Positions 50,021 to 58,002 of a DNA stretch of 64,000 nt are shown here, in pieces. Numbering within the stretch: the stretch's first letter is position 1; each line of letters starts with the position of its first letter. The DNA is from Comamonas testosteroni TK102 (GTDB taxonomy: Bacteria > Pseudomonadota > Gammaproteobacteria > Burkholderiales > Burkholderiaceae_C). The notes under the pieces were generated by a model. It searched no databases, had not been told where the DNA came from, and was given only the letters and a program-made list of their open reading frames with translations. The DNA lies in NCBI RefSeq assembly GCF_000739375.1, contig NZ_CP006704.1, positions 3,038,001-3,102,000 of the forward strand, given 5' to 3'. Position numbers and translations under genes: made by a program.

Positions 50021-53000
50021 TCACCTGAACTCCCTGCTTTCCGTTGTGAGCCGTCCTAGTAGGTGAGACAGGTCCGCCAGCCGCTCGGCGATCAGATTGC
50101 ATACCTGACCCTGCCGCTGCCAGCGACCTTCCACGGCCAGCAGGCGCGACCCTAGTAGCACCTGGCGCTGTTCATCGCGCACATCGCGCCACACAATGAC
50201 CTGTGTGCAGCCTTCTTCGTCCTCCAGGGAGACAAAAACCGTGCCGTTGGCCGTGCCTGGCTGTTGCCTCAGCGTCACGATGCCGGCAGTTCGCACCCGC
50301 TCGCCGCTGACGACCGTGCGCAGCTGCCTGGAAGTCTTCAGCTTGTACTTGTTCAGCCGCGGCCGCAGAAGGTGCATGGGGTGACTGCGCAGCGTCAGGC
50401 CTGTCGAGGCGAAGTCCCATAGCACTTCCTCTCCTTCCGGCGCTGCCGGCAGTTCAAGGAAAGCTTCGTCAACGGTGGCCACCTCCAGCAGCTCGGGCGT
50501 GGCGTGCATGGCTGCGGCATCCCACACCTGTTGGCGACGGTGCCCAGATAGCGTGGCCAGGGCACCTGCAGCGGCTAGAACCTTCATCTCGTGTTGCTGT
50601 AGACGCACACGCATGGCAAGTTGCTCAGCGGTGTCGAACGGTGCTCGATGACGCTCCTGTGCAATACGCTGCGCGCTGGTGCTGCGCAGGCTGGAGATAA
50701 GGCGCAGGCCAAGCCGAACAGCTGGCTTGGATTCGATGTCTTCGATCGTACAGTCCACCTCGCTGTGCATCACGTCGACGGGCCGTACTTCGACGCCGTG
50801 GCGGCGCGCGTCCTGGACCAGCTGGCTGGCGGAATAGAACCCCAGCGGCTGACTGTTGAGCATGGCCGCAAGGAATGCGGCAGGCTCATGGCGCTTGATC
50901 CAGCAGCTGGCATAGACCAGCAGAGCGAAGCTGGCCGCGTGACTTTCTGGGAACCCATATTCGCTGAAACCTTTGATCTGCTCAAAAATTTGCTCTGCGA
51001 ACTCGCGCTCGTAGCCGCGTGAGGTCATGCCGTGCACGATCTTGTCGTAATACTTTTCGAGGCCACCTTTGCGCTTCCAGGCTGCCATGGCTCGGCGCAG
51101 ACCATCGGCCTCGCCTGCAGTGAAACCTGCCGCAAGCATGGCCACCTGCATGACCTGCTCCTGAAACACGGGCACGCCCAAGGTGCGGCCCAAGGCCTCC
51201 TTTAGCGCTTCGCTCGGGTAGCTCACGGGGTCAATGCCCTGACGTCGGCGCAAATACGGGTGCACCATGCCGCCCTGAATCGGGCCAGGCCGCACGATGG
51301 CCACCTCGATCACCAGGTCGTAGAAGCGCCTGGGTTTTAAGCGTGGCAGCATCGTCATCTGCGCGCGGCTCTCGATCTGGAACACGCCAACCGTGTCTGC
51401 ACGGCAAATCATGTCGTAGGTAGCCTTGTCCTCTGCAGGAATGTCCTGCATCGAAAAATTGAACCCACGGCGCCGACTGATGAACTCCAATGCTCGGCGG
51501 ATGGCCGACAGCATACCCAGGGCCAACACATCAACCTTGAGCAGGCCTGCTGCATCCAAATCATCCTTGTCCCATTCGATCACTGTGCGATCCGGCATCG
51601 AGGCGTTTTCTACCGGCACCATCCTGCACAGCAGATCTCGCGTGAGCACGAAGCCGCCCGTGTGCTGGGAAAGATGCCGTGGGAAGCCGATCAGCTGCTC
51701 CGTCAACGTGATGAGCTGCTGCACGGCCAGCGAGCTCGTGTCCATGCCGAGCTCATCGAAACGCTCCTGACGAATGCTGCGGCCGTCAAACCACTGTTGC
51801 CCCTTGGCAATGGCGTCGACCACTTCGAGCTCGAAGCCCAAGGCCTTGCCCACATCGCGGATGGCGGATCGAGGCCGATAGGAAATGACGGCAGCCGTCA
51901 ATGCAGCGCGGTCGCGGCCGTACTTCTGGTACAGGTACTGAATGACCTCTTCCCGGCGCTGGTGCTCAAAGTCGATATCGATATCGGGTGGCTCATTGCG
52001 CTCCCGGCTGATAAAACGCTCGAAGAGCACAGACATGCGCGCGGGATCTACCTCCGTAACGCCCAGGCAGTAGCAGACCACGCTGTTGGCTGCAGAGCCC
52101 CGGCCTTGACAGAGGATGTTGCGCGACCGGGCAAAGGCCACGATGTCATAGACCGTGAGGAAGTACGGTTCATACTTCAACTCGCAGATCAACTCCAGCT
52201 CGTGCTCGATCTGGTGCTGTACCTTCTCTGGGATACCGCCTGGCCAGCGCCGCCCTGCCCCTTCGTAGGTCGCCTGGCGCAAATAGCTGGCTGCCGAGTG
52301 CCCTGCAGGGACGACTTCATCAGGATATTGGTAGCGCAGCTCGTCCAGACTGAATTTGCAGCGTTCAGCGACCCTCAGCGTTTGAGCCAGCAGCTCGGCG
52401 GGGAATGTCTGAGCCAGCCGCAACCGGCTGCGCAAGTGCCGCTCCGCGCTGCGCTGGAGCGCATAGCCGCATTCAGTGAGCGGCTTGCCGACGCGTGTGG
52501 CCGTCAGCACGTCCTGCAGGGGCTTGCGCGAGCGCACATGCATGTGCACGTCGCCCACGGCCACGAGCGGCAATGCGGTTAGATCGGACAGCTCCCGCAT
52601 GCGATGGAGCCACAGCTCATCATCCAGCCGGCGCACCAGATCCACGCCGATCCAGCAGCGGCCCGTGAAATGTGTCAAAGCCCAGCCGCCCATGGCTGCT
52701 AGCTGTGGGTCGGTCGCGCAGCGCTCTGGACACAGCAGCACCAGGTTGTCTCGAAGCTCCTTCCCGTCGATCTCATCGAGATCGAGCCGATAGGTCCCTT
52801 TTTCGGAAGAGCGGCGTAGCTTGGTGATGAACTGGCACAGGTTGCCGTAGCCGTTGAGATTCTGGGCCAGGACCACCAGGGTGAATCGTGCCTCGCTGCT
52901 ATCACGCGGCTGGATGCTGAACTGTGCGCCCAGCAGCAGCTTTAAGCCCGCTTGTTTGGCTGCAACGTGTGCGCGCACCACGCCCGCCATCGAACACTCG

Positions 53001-53134
53001 TCTGTAATGGCCAGGGCGCTGTAGCCGAGCTCCTGAGCACGCTCTACGAGCTCCTCCGGTCGGCTGGCCCCACGCAGGAAGGTGAAATTGGAGATGCACC
53101 GCAGCTCCGTATAGGCAGGCAGGACGTTTTCCAT
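50021..53134 (-). CDS. dnaE2: DnaE2/ImuC error-prone DNA polymerase
   Basis: 1037 residues, normal for DnaE2. Alpha-subunit-type polymerase that works with ImuA and ImuB in damage tolerance and mutagenesis. The N-terminal PHP domain begins YTELRCISNFTFLRGASRPE; the catalytic palm contains NEPPDIDIDFEHQRREEV and later FPESHAASFALLVYASCWIK; an OB-fold follows near the end (RVRTAGIVTLRQQPGTANGT). Spacing to imuB is 15 bp. No decay. As the third gene behind a LexA box it should be SOS-induced. Confidence 0.95.
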   Translation of the reverse strand: MENVLPAYTELRCISNFTFLRGASRPEELVERAQELGYSALAITDECSMAGVVRAHVAAKQAGLKLLLGAQFSIQPRDSSEARFTLVVLAQNLNGYGNLCQFITKLRRSSEKGTYRLDLDEIDGKELRDNLVLLCPERCATDPQLAAMGGWALTHFTGRCWIGVDLVRRLDDELWLHRMRELSDLTALPLVAVGDVHMHVRSRKPLQDVLTATRVGKPLTECGYALQRSAERHLRSRLRLAQTFPAELLAQTLRVAERCKFSLDELRYQYPDEVVPAGHSAASYLRQATYEGAGRRWPGGIPEKVQHQIEHELELICELKYEPYFLTVYDIVAFARSRNILCQGRGSAANSVVCYCLGVTEVDPARMSVLFERFISRERNEPPDIDIDFEHQRREEVIQYLYQKYGRDRAALTAAVISYRPRSAIRDVGKALGFELEVVDAIAKGQQWFDGRSIRQERFDELGMDTSSLAVQQLITLTEQLIGFPRHLSQHTGGFVLTRDLLCRMVPVENASMPDRTVIEWDKDDLDAAGLLKVDVLALGMLSAIRRALEFISRRRGFNFSMQDIPAEDKATYDMICRADTVGVFQIESRAQMTMLPRLKPRRFYDLVIEVAIVRPGPIQGGMVHPYLRRRQGIDPVSYPSEALKEALGRTLGVPVFQEQVMQVAMLAAGFTAGEADGLRRAMAAWKRKGGLEKYYDKIVHGMTSRGYEREFAEQIFEQIKGFSEYGFPESHAASFALLVYASCWIKRHEPAAFLAAMLNSQPLGFYSASQLVQDARRHGVEVRPVDVMHSEVDCTIEDIESKPAVRLGLRLISSLRSTSAQRIAQERHRAPFDTAEQLAMRVRLQQHEMKVLAAAGALATLSGHRRQQVWDAAAMHATPELLEVATVDEAFLELPAAPEGEEVLWDFASTGLTLRSHPMHLLRPRLNKYKLKTSRQLRTVVSGERVRTAGIVTLRQQPGTANGTVFVSLEDEEGCTQVIVWRDVRDEQRQVLLGSRLLAVEGRWQRQGQVCNLIAERLADLSHLLGRLTTESREFR

Positions 53135-53149
53135 GACGGCCGCTCTTTC

Positions 53150-54460
53150 TCAGGCGTAGTGCCCGTGCAGGAACCAGGCGGTTTGGTCGCCGGCGAGGCG
53201 TGCCTGGAAGATCCAGAGCAGACCTGCATGATCGCTGCGGGCAACCCAGTAGTCCCGCTGCACGTTCAGTGGGATTTCTTCGCCATTTCCCTCTTCATGG
53301 CCACGATGCCACCAGCCGCCCTCCACTCGATCAGGACCAAGCAGCAGCTGCAGGGTCCCTTGATAGATCGGGCGATTGGCGCGCTCTATCAGGCGTATGG
53401 GCTTGTCCAGCACCCAGCTGGGAAGCGGCAGCTCGTGCACAAGGTCGGACTTGGAAGCTCGGCGAGCTTCGGTCGAGCCCCACTCCTGCGTCCATTCGAG
53501 ACGGTGATCGGCCGTCAGCTGTGGCCGACGCACCGCGCCATCACCCAGCCGTGCCTGGATTCGCTCTAGGGCCAACTTGGTGGATTGAGCTCTATTTGCA
53601 ACCTCCGGGATCAGCGAGCGGCTTTCCTCAACAATGGGCTGCACCTCGGTAGCCAGGATCTCCAGCTCACCAGCTGGTGCGAGCAGCTCGACCTTGGCCA
53701 GATGCTCGCCGAGCAGCCGAGCGAAGTGCTCGACGTTCTGTGTTGGCTCCGCTGTACGGATGGTCAGTTCACCTCCGGTACCGGCATCGCGAGCACGCAT
53801 GTCGTCATGACACCACCGCAATGTGAACGCAGTAGCTCCCAGCTGACGAGCTTTGAGCCAGCCTGCCATCTGCAGAAGCAGCCGCCGCGCCCCGAAAAGC
53901 ATGGCAGGTGCCAGATCCACGCGACACATGAGCTCCAGCCGCGCTCGAAAGGTCTCAGGCACTGTCGCCCAGGCGTAAGCCTCCGGCCGTAGGCCATATG
54001 CGCGGTCCATTGCTTCAAGAAGCTCTTTGTCGAAGCGACGTACGATGCCGCCGCGCGGCAGCGCACGCACTTGACCAAGGGTTCTGCATCCAACCCTCGC
54101 CAGGGTCGGCTGATGCTTGGCCACCGCAGTGATTCGCTCCAGCAACAGCTGATCGAGCAGGCGCACTAACGGCTCGTGGAACCCATCGCTCACACCTTGT
54201 CGTGCCAACGCAAGCGCTGCCAGGCCTGTCGGTGCCCATGCAACGCTGGCTCCGAGTTCTCGCGCTCCAGACTCCACCAGCGAATGCAACGCCGCTGTAC
54301 CGCCGAATAGCCGCATACTTGCCTCGACCTCCAGCAGTACGCCCTCTTCGACCATGGCCACGCGCGGCGTGAACTGCAAAGCCCAGACCGCTAACGACTG
54401 TAGATCAATGGGCGATGCGGAGCTTGGAAGCGATATGGGTATGAGAGCTGCCCAATGCAT
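53150..54460 (-). CDS. imuB: ImuB, Y-family-like mutasome protein
   Basis: 436 residues from the inner ATG 54460 (MHWAALIPISLP), which matches typical ImuB starts; the longer frame to 54499 is less likely. Y-family polymerase relative that lacks catalytic acids and bridges DnaE2 to the beta clamp. Segments AVWALQFTPRVAMVEEGVLL and LFGGTAALHSLVESGARELG are typical. The 3' part of imuA overlaps its start by 56 bp. Member of the imuA-imuB-dnaE2 cassette. Confidence 0.93.
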   Translation of the reverse strand: MHWAALIPISLPSSASPIDLQSLAVWALQFTPRVAMVEEGVLLEVEASMRLFGGTAALHSLVESGARELGASVAWAPTGLAALALARQGVSDGFHEPLVRLLDQLLLERITAVAKHQPTLARVGCRTLGQVRALPRGGIVRRFDKELLEAMDRAYGLRPEAYAWATVPETFRARLELMCRVDLAPAMLFGARRLLLQMAGWLKARQLGATAFTLRWCHDDMRARDAGTGGELTIRTAEPTQNVEHFARLLGEHLAKVELLAPAGELEILATEVQPIVEESRSLIPEVANRAQSTKLALERIQARLGDGAVRRPQLTADHRLEWTQEWGSTEARRASKSDLVHELPLPSWVLDKPIRLIERANRPIYQGTLQLLLGPDRVEGGWWHRGHEEGNGEEIPLNVQRDYWVARSDHAGLLWIFQARLAGDQTAWFLHGHYA

Positions 54461-55205
54461 GGCGCACCTCCTGTGGAATGCTTGGCACTGGAATGCCAAG
54501 GTTGCGCATACGAGGCGGAATGATGGAATTTAGATTGCCTGGAACAGCATTCAGGTGCATTACTTCGACGGCAGCACCACCCCGGCGTTTGCGGATCTGC
54601 ACATCAATGTCCCAGCCCTGGCCGAGAGACACAGAGAGCCGGAGCGGTGCCGGCGAGGCGTCGCGTAGGGCTGACTCGGGACGAATCAAGAACACTAGTG
54701 CATCGCATGCATGCGCGTGAACCTGCAGGCGGCGGATCTGGTCCTGCCTTGCTTGAGGAAGCCAGGCAATCACAGCACCGTCTGGCTCAGATTTAATGAG
54801 TTGCTCTGTGGCCCATAACCGTTCAGCCGGCCCCTGGGCATCAATCCAGACAAGTTGCTCTGGAGCTAGACCGAGCTGAGCAAGGCCCATTGCGAGTGGA
54901 GTCTTCGGAGGAGCAACCAGATAGACCCGACTACCCTTGTCCGCCAGCAGCTCAGGCAAGGCCGGCCCGAGCAACCGCCATTCACACAGTGCGGCCTGGG
55001 GCAACAGCAACTCGCTCAAGCCATGAGTCGGCCAGCCTCCACCGGGCAACGCGGCATTGAGCTCCGTAAAGCCAGTAGGGAAAGCTCTGCCGGTCGACCT
55101 TGCTACCTCTGTGCCGCGCCAAACCGCCTGCGCAAGATGCGACGGCAGATGCCAGCGGTCATAGTCACCGGGATCGTGTGTGATGGAGTGGGTTGCGGCA
55201 TTCAT
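54405..55205 (-). CDS. imuA: ImuA (RecA/SulA-like) mutasome protein
   Basis: 266 residues from ATG 55205, which has AGG about 8 nt upstream; the longer frame from 55226 starts within the LexA box and is rejected. First gene of the cassette. Segments TGFTELNAALPGGGWPTHGL and ELLLPQAALCEWRLLGPALP are those of ImuA; a standard Walker A is absent, as is usual for the family. Regulates or assembles the ImuB-DnaE2 mutasome. Confidence 0.92.
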   Translation of the reverse strand: MNAATHSITHDPGDYDRWHLPSHLAQAVWRGTEVARSTGRAFPTGFTELNAALPGGGWPTHGLSELLLPQAALCEWRLLGPALPELLADKGSRVYLVAPPKTPLAMGLAQLGLAPEQLVWIDAQGPAERLWATEQLIKSEPDGAVIAWLPQARQDQIRRLQVHAHACDALVFLIRPESALRDASPAPLRLSVSLGQGWDIDVQIRKRRGGAAVEVMHLNAVPGNLNSIIPPRMRNLGIPVPSIPQEVRHALGSSHTHIASKLRIAH

Positions 55206-55214
55206 GGCTTTTAC

Positions 55215-55230
55215 CTGTATGGGCATACAG
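55215..55230 (-). promoter_or_regulatory. LexA box of the imuA-imuB-dnaE2 operon
   Basis: CTGT-N8-ACAG, a full match to the gamma/betaproteobacterial SOS box. It ends 10 bp before the imuA ATG and overlaps a TATACT -10-like hexamer on the minus strand. Confidence 0.9.
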
Positions 55231-55384
55231 TATAAAAGCCTTGATGCAGATTTGCACCTGGATGTTGGCGTCGCTTAACCAGTGCTGCGGATTGAGGAGC
55301 AGCACTGCAGGTCTAGGTGCTGCCCGTGCGAGTTCAGGAGGCAGTGCATGGTGGCCTCTGCTTATCCGATGGGCAGGCAGGGCT
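55231..55384. other. Intergenic region upstream of imuA
   Basis: Nothing but the promoter region of imuA was recognised here. Confidence 0.4.
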
Positions 55385-55594
55385 TTACCTGCCGCTGATC
55401 AACTTATGGATGAGATCGCGCCTGTCTCCAATAGCCAGTGTATTAATCTGATCTTTGTTGGCTTGGTAGTGGGCAACAGCACGAGTAATTTCACCTTCGC
55501 TGACATCGCGGTGCAGTCGGTCCAGTCCACACCCAACAACGCAACCTATTTCGGTGTCGTAGCGTTCTATAAGCAAATCACGGTATTTAGTCAT
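55385..55594 (-). CDS. Hypothetical small protein
   Basis: 69 residues from ATG 55594; two further ATGs lie 15 and 18 bp upstream. Sequence TKYRDLLIERYDTEIGCVVG and QANKDQINTLAIGDRRDLIH has the look of a compact helical domain. No family recognised. It lies downstream of the vapC-type gene on the same strand with an 88-bp gap. Confidence 0.45.
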   Translation of the reverse strand: MTKYRDLLIERYDTEIGCVVGCGLDRLHRDVSEGEITRAVAHYQANKDQINTLAIGDRRDLIHKLISGR

Positions 55595-55682
55595 AAGGCA
55601 AACTCTCATCATCGAAGCGCTGCCGAAGCTTCGTGCTGCAGCGATTTACGCTGGCTTCATGGGCTGGCAGCGCCAAGGGCGA

Positions 55683-56069
55683 TCAATGCAAAGGCGGTAG
55701 ATAGGCCACGTTCAACTGTGTGGCCATGTCGGCGAGGCGTCGATCTGCAGTCCAAAGTAAGGCGCCAGGAGTGATAAGCGTAGAGGCAAGCAGCGATAGA
55801 TCTACTAAGCCGCAGCCCTTGCCGAAAAGCTTGTTCTGCTCCAGAAATTCCAAAGTCTCTGGAATTGATGCCTCCTGGCTCGGCCGCAGCATCGCCAGAG
55901 CCGCCAGCGTGTCGGCACGCGGTGCTGGCGGCGTACCACAGGCCAGCTCTGCATGCACCATGGAATGCATCAGCACGCTGTCTTGCATAAGCAATTCCTG
56001 CAGGTGAGTGTCTGCCTCACGAAAATGTCTCACCCACACTGATGTATCGACTAGGACGGACACGGGCAT
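55683..56069 (-). CDS. vapC: PIN-domain toxin, VapC type
   Basis: 128 residues. A PIN-domain RNase: VLVDTSVWVRHF (first Asp at residue 8), HAELACG (Glu near residue 40), GLVDLSLLAS and LLWTADRRL supply the other acidic residues. Such toxins cleave tRNA or rRNA when the antitoxin is degraded. Start overlaps the antitoxin stop by 1 bp (TAATG). The three-acid site is complete, so it is probably active. Confidence 0.9.
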   Translation of the reverse strand: MPVSVLVDTSVWVRHFREADTHLQELLMQDSVLMHSMVHAELACGTPPAPRADTLAALAMLRPSQEASIPETLEFLEQNKLFGKGCGLVDLSLLASTLITPGALLWTADRRLADMATQLNVAYLPPLH

Positions 56070-56284
56070 TAGCGTGAGTCCTCAGCATCCGCCTCACTGC
56101 CACGGCGCGGCACATCGGGCATATTTGGCGCGGCACCGCCGAGCGCAGCCAAACGCTTACCTGCCTCGACACGTGTGAAGGTTTCCAGTGCGAGTCGTAC
56201 CAGTTCCGGCACAGCAATACCGGGTGCCGCGACGGCGCGTGCGCGGTTTACGACATCGTCATCGATCGTGAAAGTCGATCTCAT
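56069..56284 (-). CDS. vapB: Antitoxin of the VapBC pair, ribbon-helix-helix type
   Basis: 71 residues. The start MRSTFTIDDDVVNRARAVA and VPELVRLALETFTRVEAG match VapB/DUF2191-type antitoxins, which bind DNA through the N-terminus and the toxin through the C-terminus. It precedes the toxin, and GCATCA-type half-sites upstream probably serve autoregulation. Confidence 0.85.
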   Translation of the reverse strand: MRSTFTIDDDVVNRARAVAAPGIAVPELVRLALETFTRVEAGKRLAALGGAAPNMPDVPRRGSEADAEDSR

Positions 56285-56297
56285 CGCTACTCCTTAA

Positions 56298-56325
56298 GCA
56301 TCAGAACTGATGCAGTTTCGCATCA
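56298..56325 (-). promoter_or_regulatory. VapBC operator candidate
   Basis: GCATCA (56298-56303), TGATGC (56308-56313) and GCATCA (56320-56325): three alternating half-sites with 4- and 6-bp spacings just upstream of vapB. Multiple half-sites fit cooperative binding by a toxin-antitoxin complex. Confidence 0.55.
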
Positions 56326-56368
56326 AACTGGATGTTTGTAAATCGCATTTGTACTGCACAATACAAAT

Positions 56369-57019
56369 ATGCAACCTAAGTCTACCGAGCTCGACCTTGC
56401 GCATACACGCCGCCTGGCGCCAACCCAGGAAACCTACAACGAGCTGCAGATGGCTTACGACCATTTCAATGCACGCCTGTTTGAGGGGCAACTGCCTAGC
56501 TGCTTGATTACGCTACAGCGGGAAAAACGTACTTTCGGATATTTCTCGGCAGCCCGCTTTGCCTCGGCCGACGGCTCCACGACCGACGAGATTGCACTGA
56601 ATCCGACCTACTTTGCAGTGGTGCCAATCATTGAGACGCTCCAGACCCAGGTCCATGAAATGACGCACTTGTGGCAGCACCATTTTGGCAAACCAGGCCG
56701 AGGCCGGTATCACAACGAGGAATGGGCGCGAAAGATGGAGAGCATTGGACTCATGCCCTCCTCTACCGGGCAACCTGGTGGCGCGCGAACGGGTGATTGC
56801 ATGGCGGACTATGCCATCGAGGGTGGCCGCTTCCTAGCTGCATGCCAGGAGCTGCTGACCGCAAATTTCACGCTCAGTTGGTACGACCGATTTCCCTCTG
56901 CCGATCATGTGATCGCTGGCCAAACCAGTATGGCCAACCACATTCAAGGCATCGAAGGACCAAGCCCCCCATGGCCAGCATCCCTGCCCTCGCCGAGGCA
57001 GTTAAGCCCACGGGCTTAG
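56369..57019 (+). CDS. SprT-like metalloprotease-fold protein, C-terminus altered by frameshift
   Basis: 216 residues from ATG 56369, which has no visible Shine-Dalgarno. Contains the zinc motif VHEMTHLWQHH (H96, E97, H100) and a third possible ligand in YHNEEWARKM (H115), the fold of SprT/Spartan-like proteases. The last ~17 residues (PWPASLPSPRQLSPRA) are out of family; at the six-C run near 56965-56970 the reading switches, and the usual C-terminal zinc ribbon continues in another frame (next entry). Full-length protein would be ~272 residues. Related proteins act on DNA-protein crosslinks or are mobile-element accessories. Confidence 0.8.
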   Translation: MQPKSTELDLAHTRRLAPTQETYNELQMAYDHFNARLFEGQLPSCLITLQREKRTFGYFSAARFASADGSTTDEIALNPTYFAVVPIIETLQTQVHEMTHLWQHHFGKPGRGRYHNEEWARKMESIGLMPSSTGQPGGARTGDCMADYAIEGGRFLAACQELLTANFTLSWYDRFPSADHVIAGQTSMANHIQGIEGPSPPWPASLPSPRQLSPRA

Positions 57020-57186
57020 CTGTTGCCGCCACTGCAGGGGAAGACGGAGTTCTTACTACGCCCGCCAACAGATCCAATCGGGTGAAATATAGCTGCAGCG
57101 GATGCAAGAATCCGATCTCGGTATGGGGACGGCCAGGGCTAAAGCTGATCTGTGGCGCGTGCAGGGGCAACTTCACAGCTGTTTAG
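56971..57186 (+). CDS. Detached zinc-ribbon end of the SprT-like protein
   Basis: 71 residues. Begins with ATG right after the C6 run (MASIPALAEAVKPTGLAV) and ends with RVKYSCSGCKNPISVWGRP and LICGACRGNF, a four-Cys zinc ribbon that in intact SprT-like proteins is at the C-terminus. One more C in the run would fuse it to the upstream protein in frame. It could also be made separately from the ATG, but that is less likely. Confidence 0.6.
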   Translation: MASIPALAEAVKPTGLAVAATAGEDGVLTTPANRSNRVKYSCSGCKNPISVWGRPGLKLICGACRGNFTAV

Positions 57187-57319
57187 AGCAAAGCTGCGAG
57201 CGCTGGCCTTAATTGACCATCATTACGATACGCGATGACCGACCTGCTTGTTTTGACGACCGTCAGGAAACGACCAGAAGCGGAAATCCGAGTAAAAAAT
57301 TAGGTCGCCAACTAGCCGT

Positions 57320-57935
57320 CGTTCAAATCTGACCTGAATTTGCTGCTCGACTCCACTGGCATCAAGTTCCTGGGCGAAGGAGAATGGAAATGTAAAAAGC
57401 ATGGGGCGGAACGTCGACGTCAATGGCGCAAGGGGTACATCGGCATTGATTCCCAAAGTGCGAGCCGTCTGCGTGACCTTCAACAACGCAGCGATGCGGT
57501 GGCGGTGCCGCACTTGTTGGCACAACTGCCGGCAGATGAGTCATTGCTGACCATTACCGGTGATGGCGCCTATGACACACAGCCTGTCTATGCCGCCGTG
57601 ATGGAGCGCAATGCCATGCCCATCATCCCTCCGAGAAAAATGCCTGAATGCCCGAATGCGCTATGAACGCAAGTTATGAAAGAGTTGGAGTGGCTATCAC
57701 CACAGCAGCCTGTTGTAGACCAAGATGCATTGCATTAAACACCTGGGCGAGCGGGTCATGTCTAGAACTTTCGAGCACCAGGTCAACGAACTGCACATTC
57801 GAGCCTCCATTCTCAATCAGTTCACTGAACTGGTCTGTCCGCAAAAAGTGGCGGTGGCATCGTCACGTCTTGGGTCAGGGGAAGTTTGGCCCGGAACTGA
57901 TTTATGCAACAGTGCCGTTTATATCCAGAAGTAAA
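57320..57935 (+). mobile_element. Decayed IS5-family (IS903-group) transposase remnant
   Basis: The frame 57340-57666 begins LLDSTGIKFLGEGEWKCKKH and contains ITGDGAYDTQPVYAAVMERN, transposase segments with the first two catalytic Asp positions. It loses frame after PPRKMPECPNAL; the C-terminal part CIKHLGERVMSRTFEHQVNE and LHIRASILNQFTEL is readable in another frame (57725-57930). The N-terminal third of the transposase and clear inverted repeats were not found, so this is an inactive fragment. Confidence 0.8.
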
Positions 57936-58002
57936 TTATCTAGCTTTGGCGGCTGGCTTGATCGGTTCTAGGCATTTCCTCAAGCCAGTCTTCTTTCATG
58001 TA

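Noticed and set aside
57223..57330. Left end of the IS5-type element
   Set aside because: No inverted repeat or target duplication could be matched to the right end, so element borders are not called.
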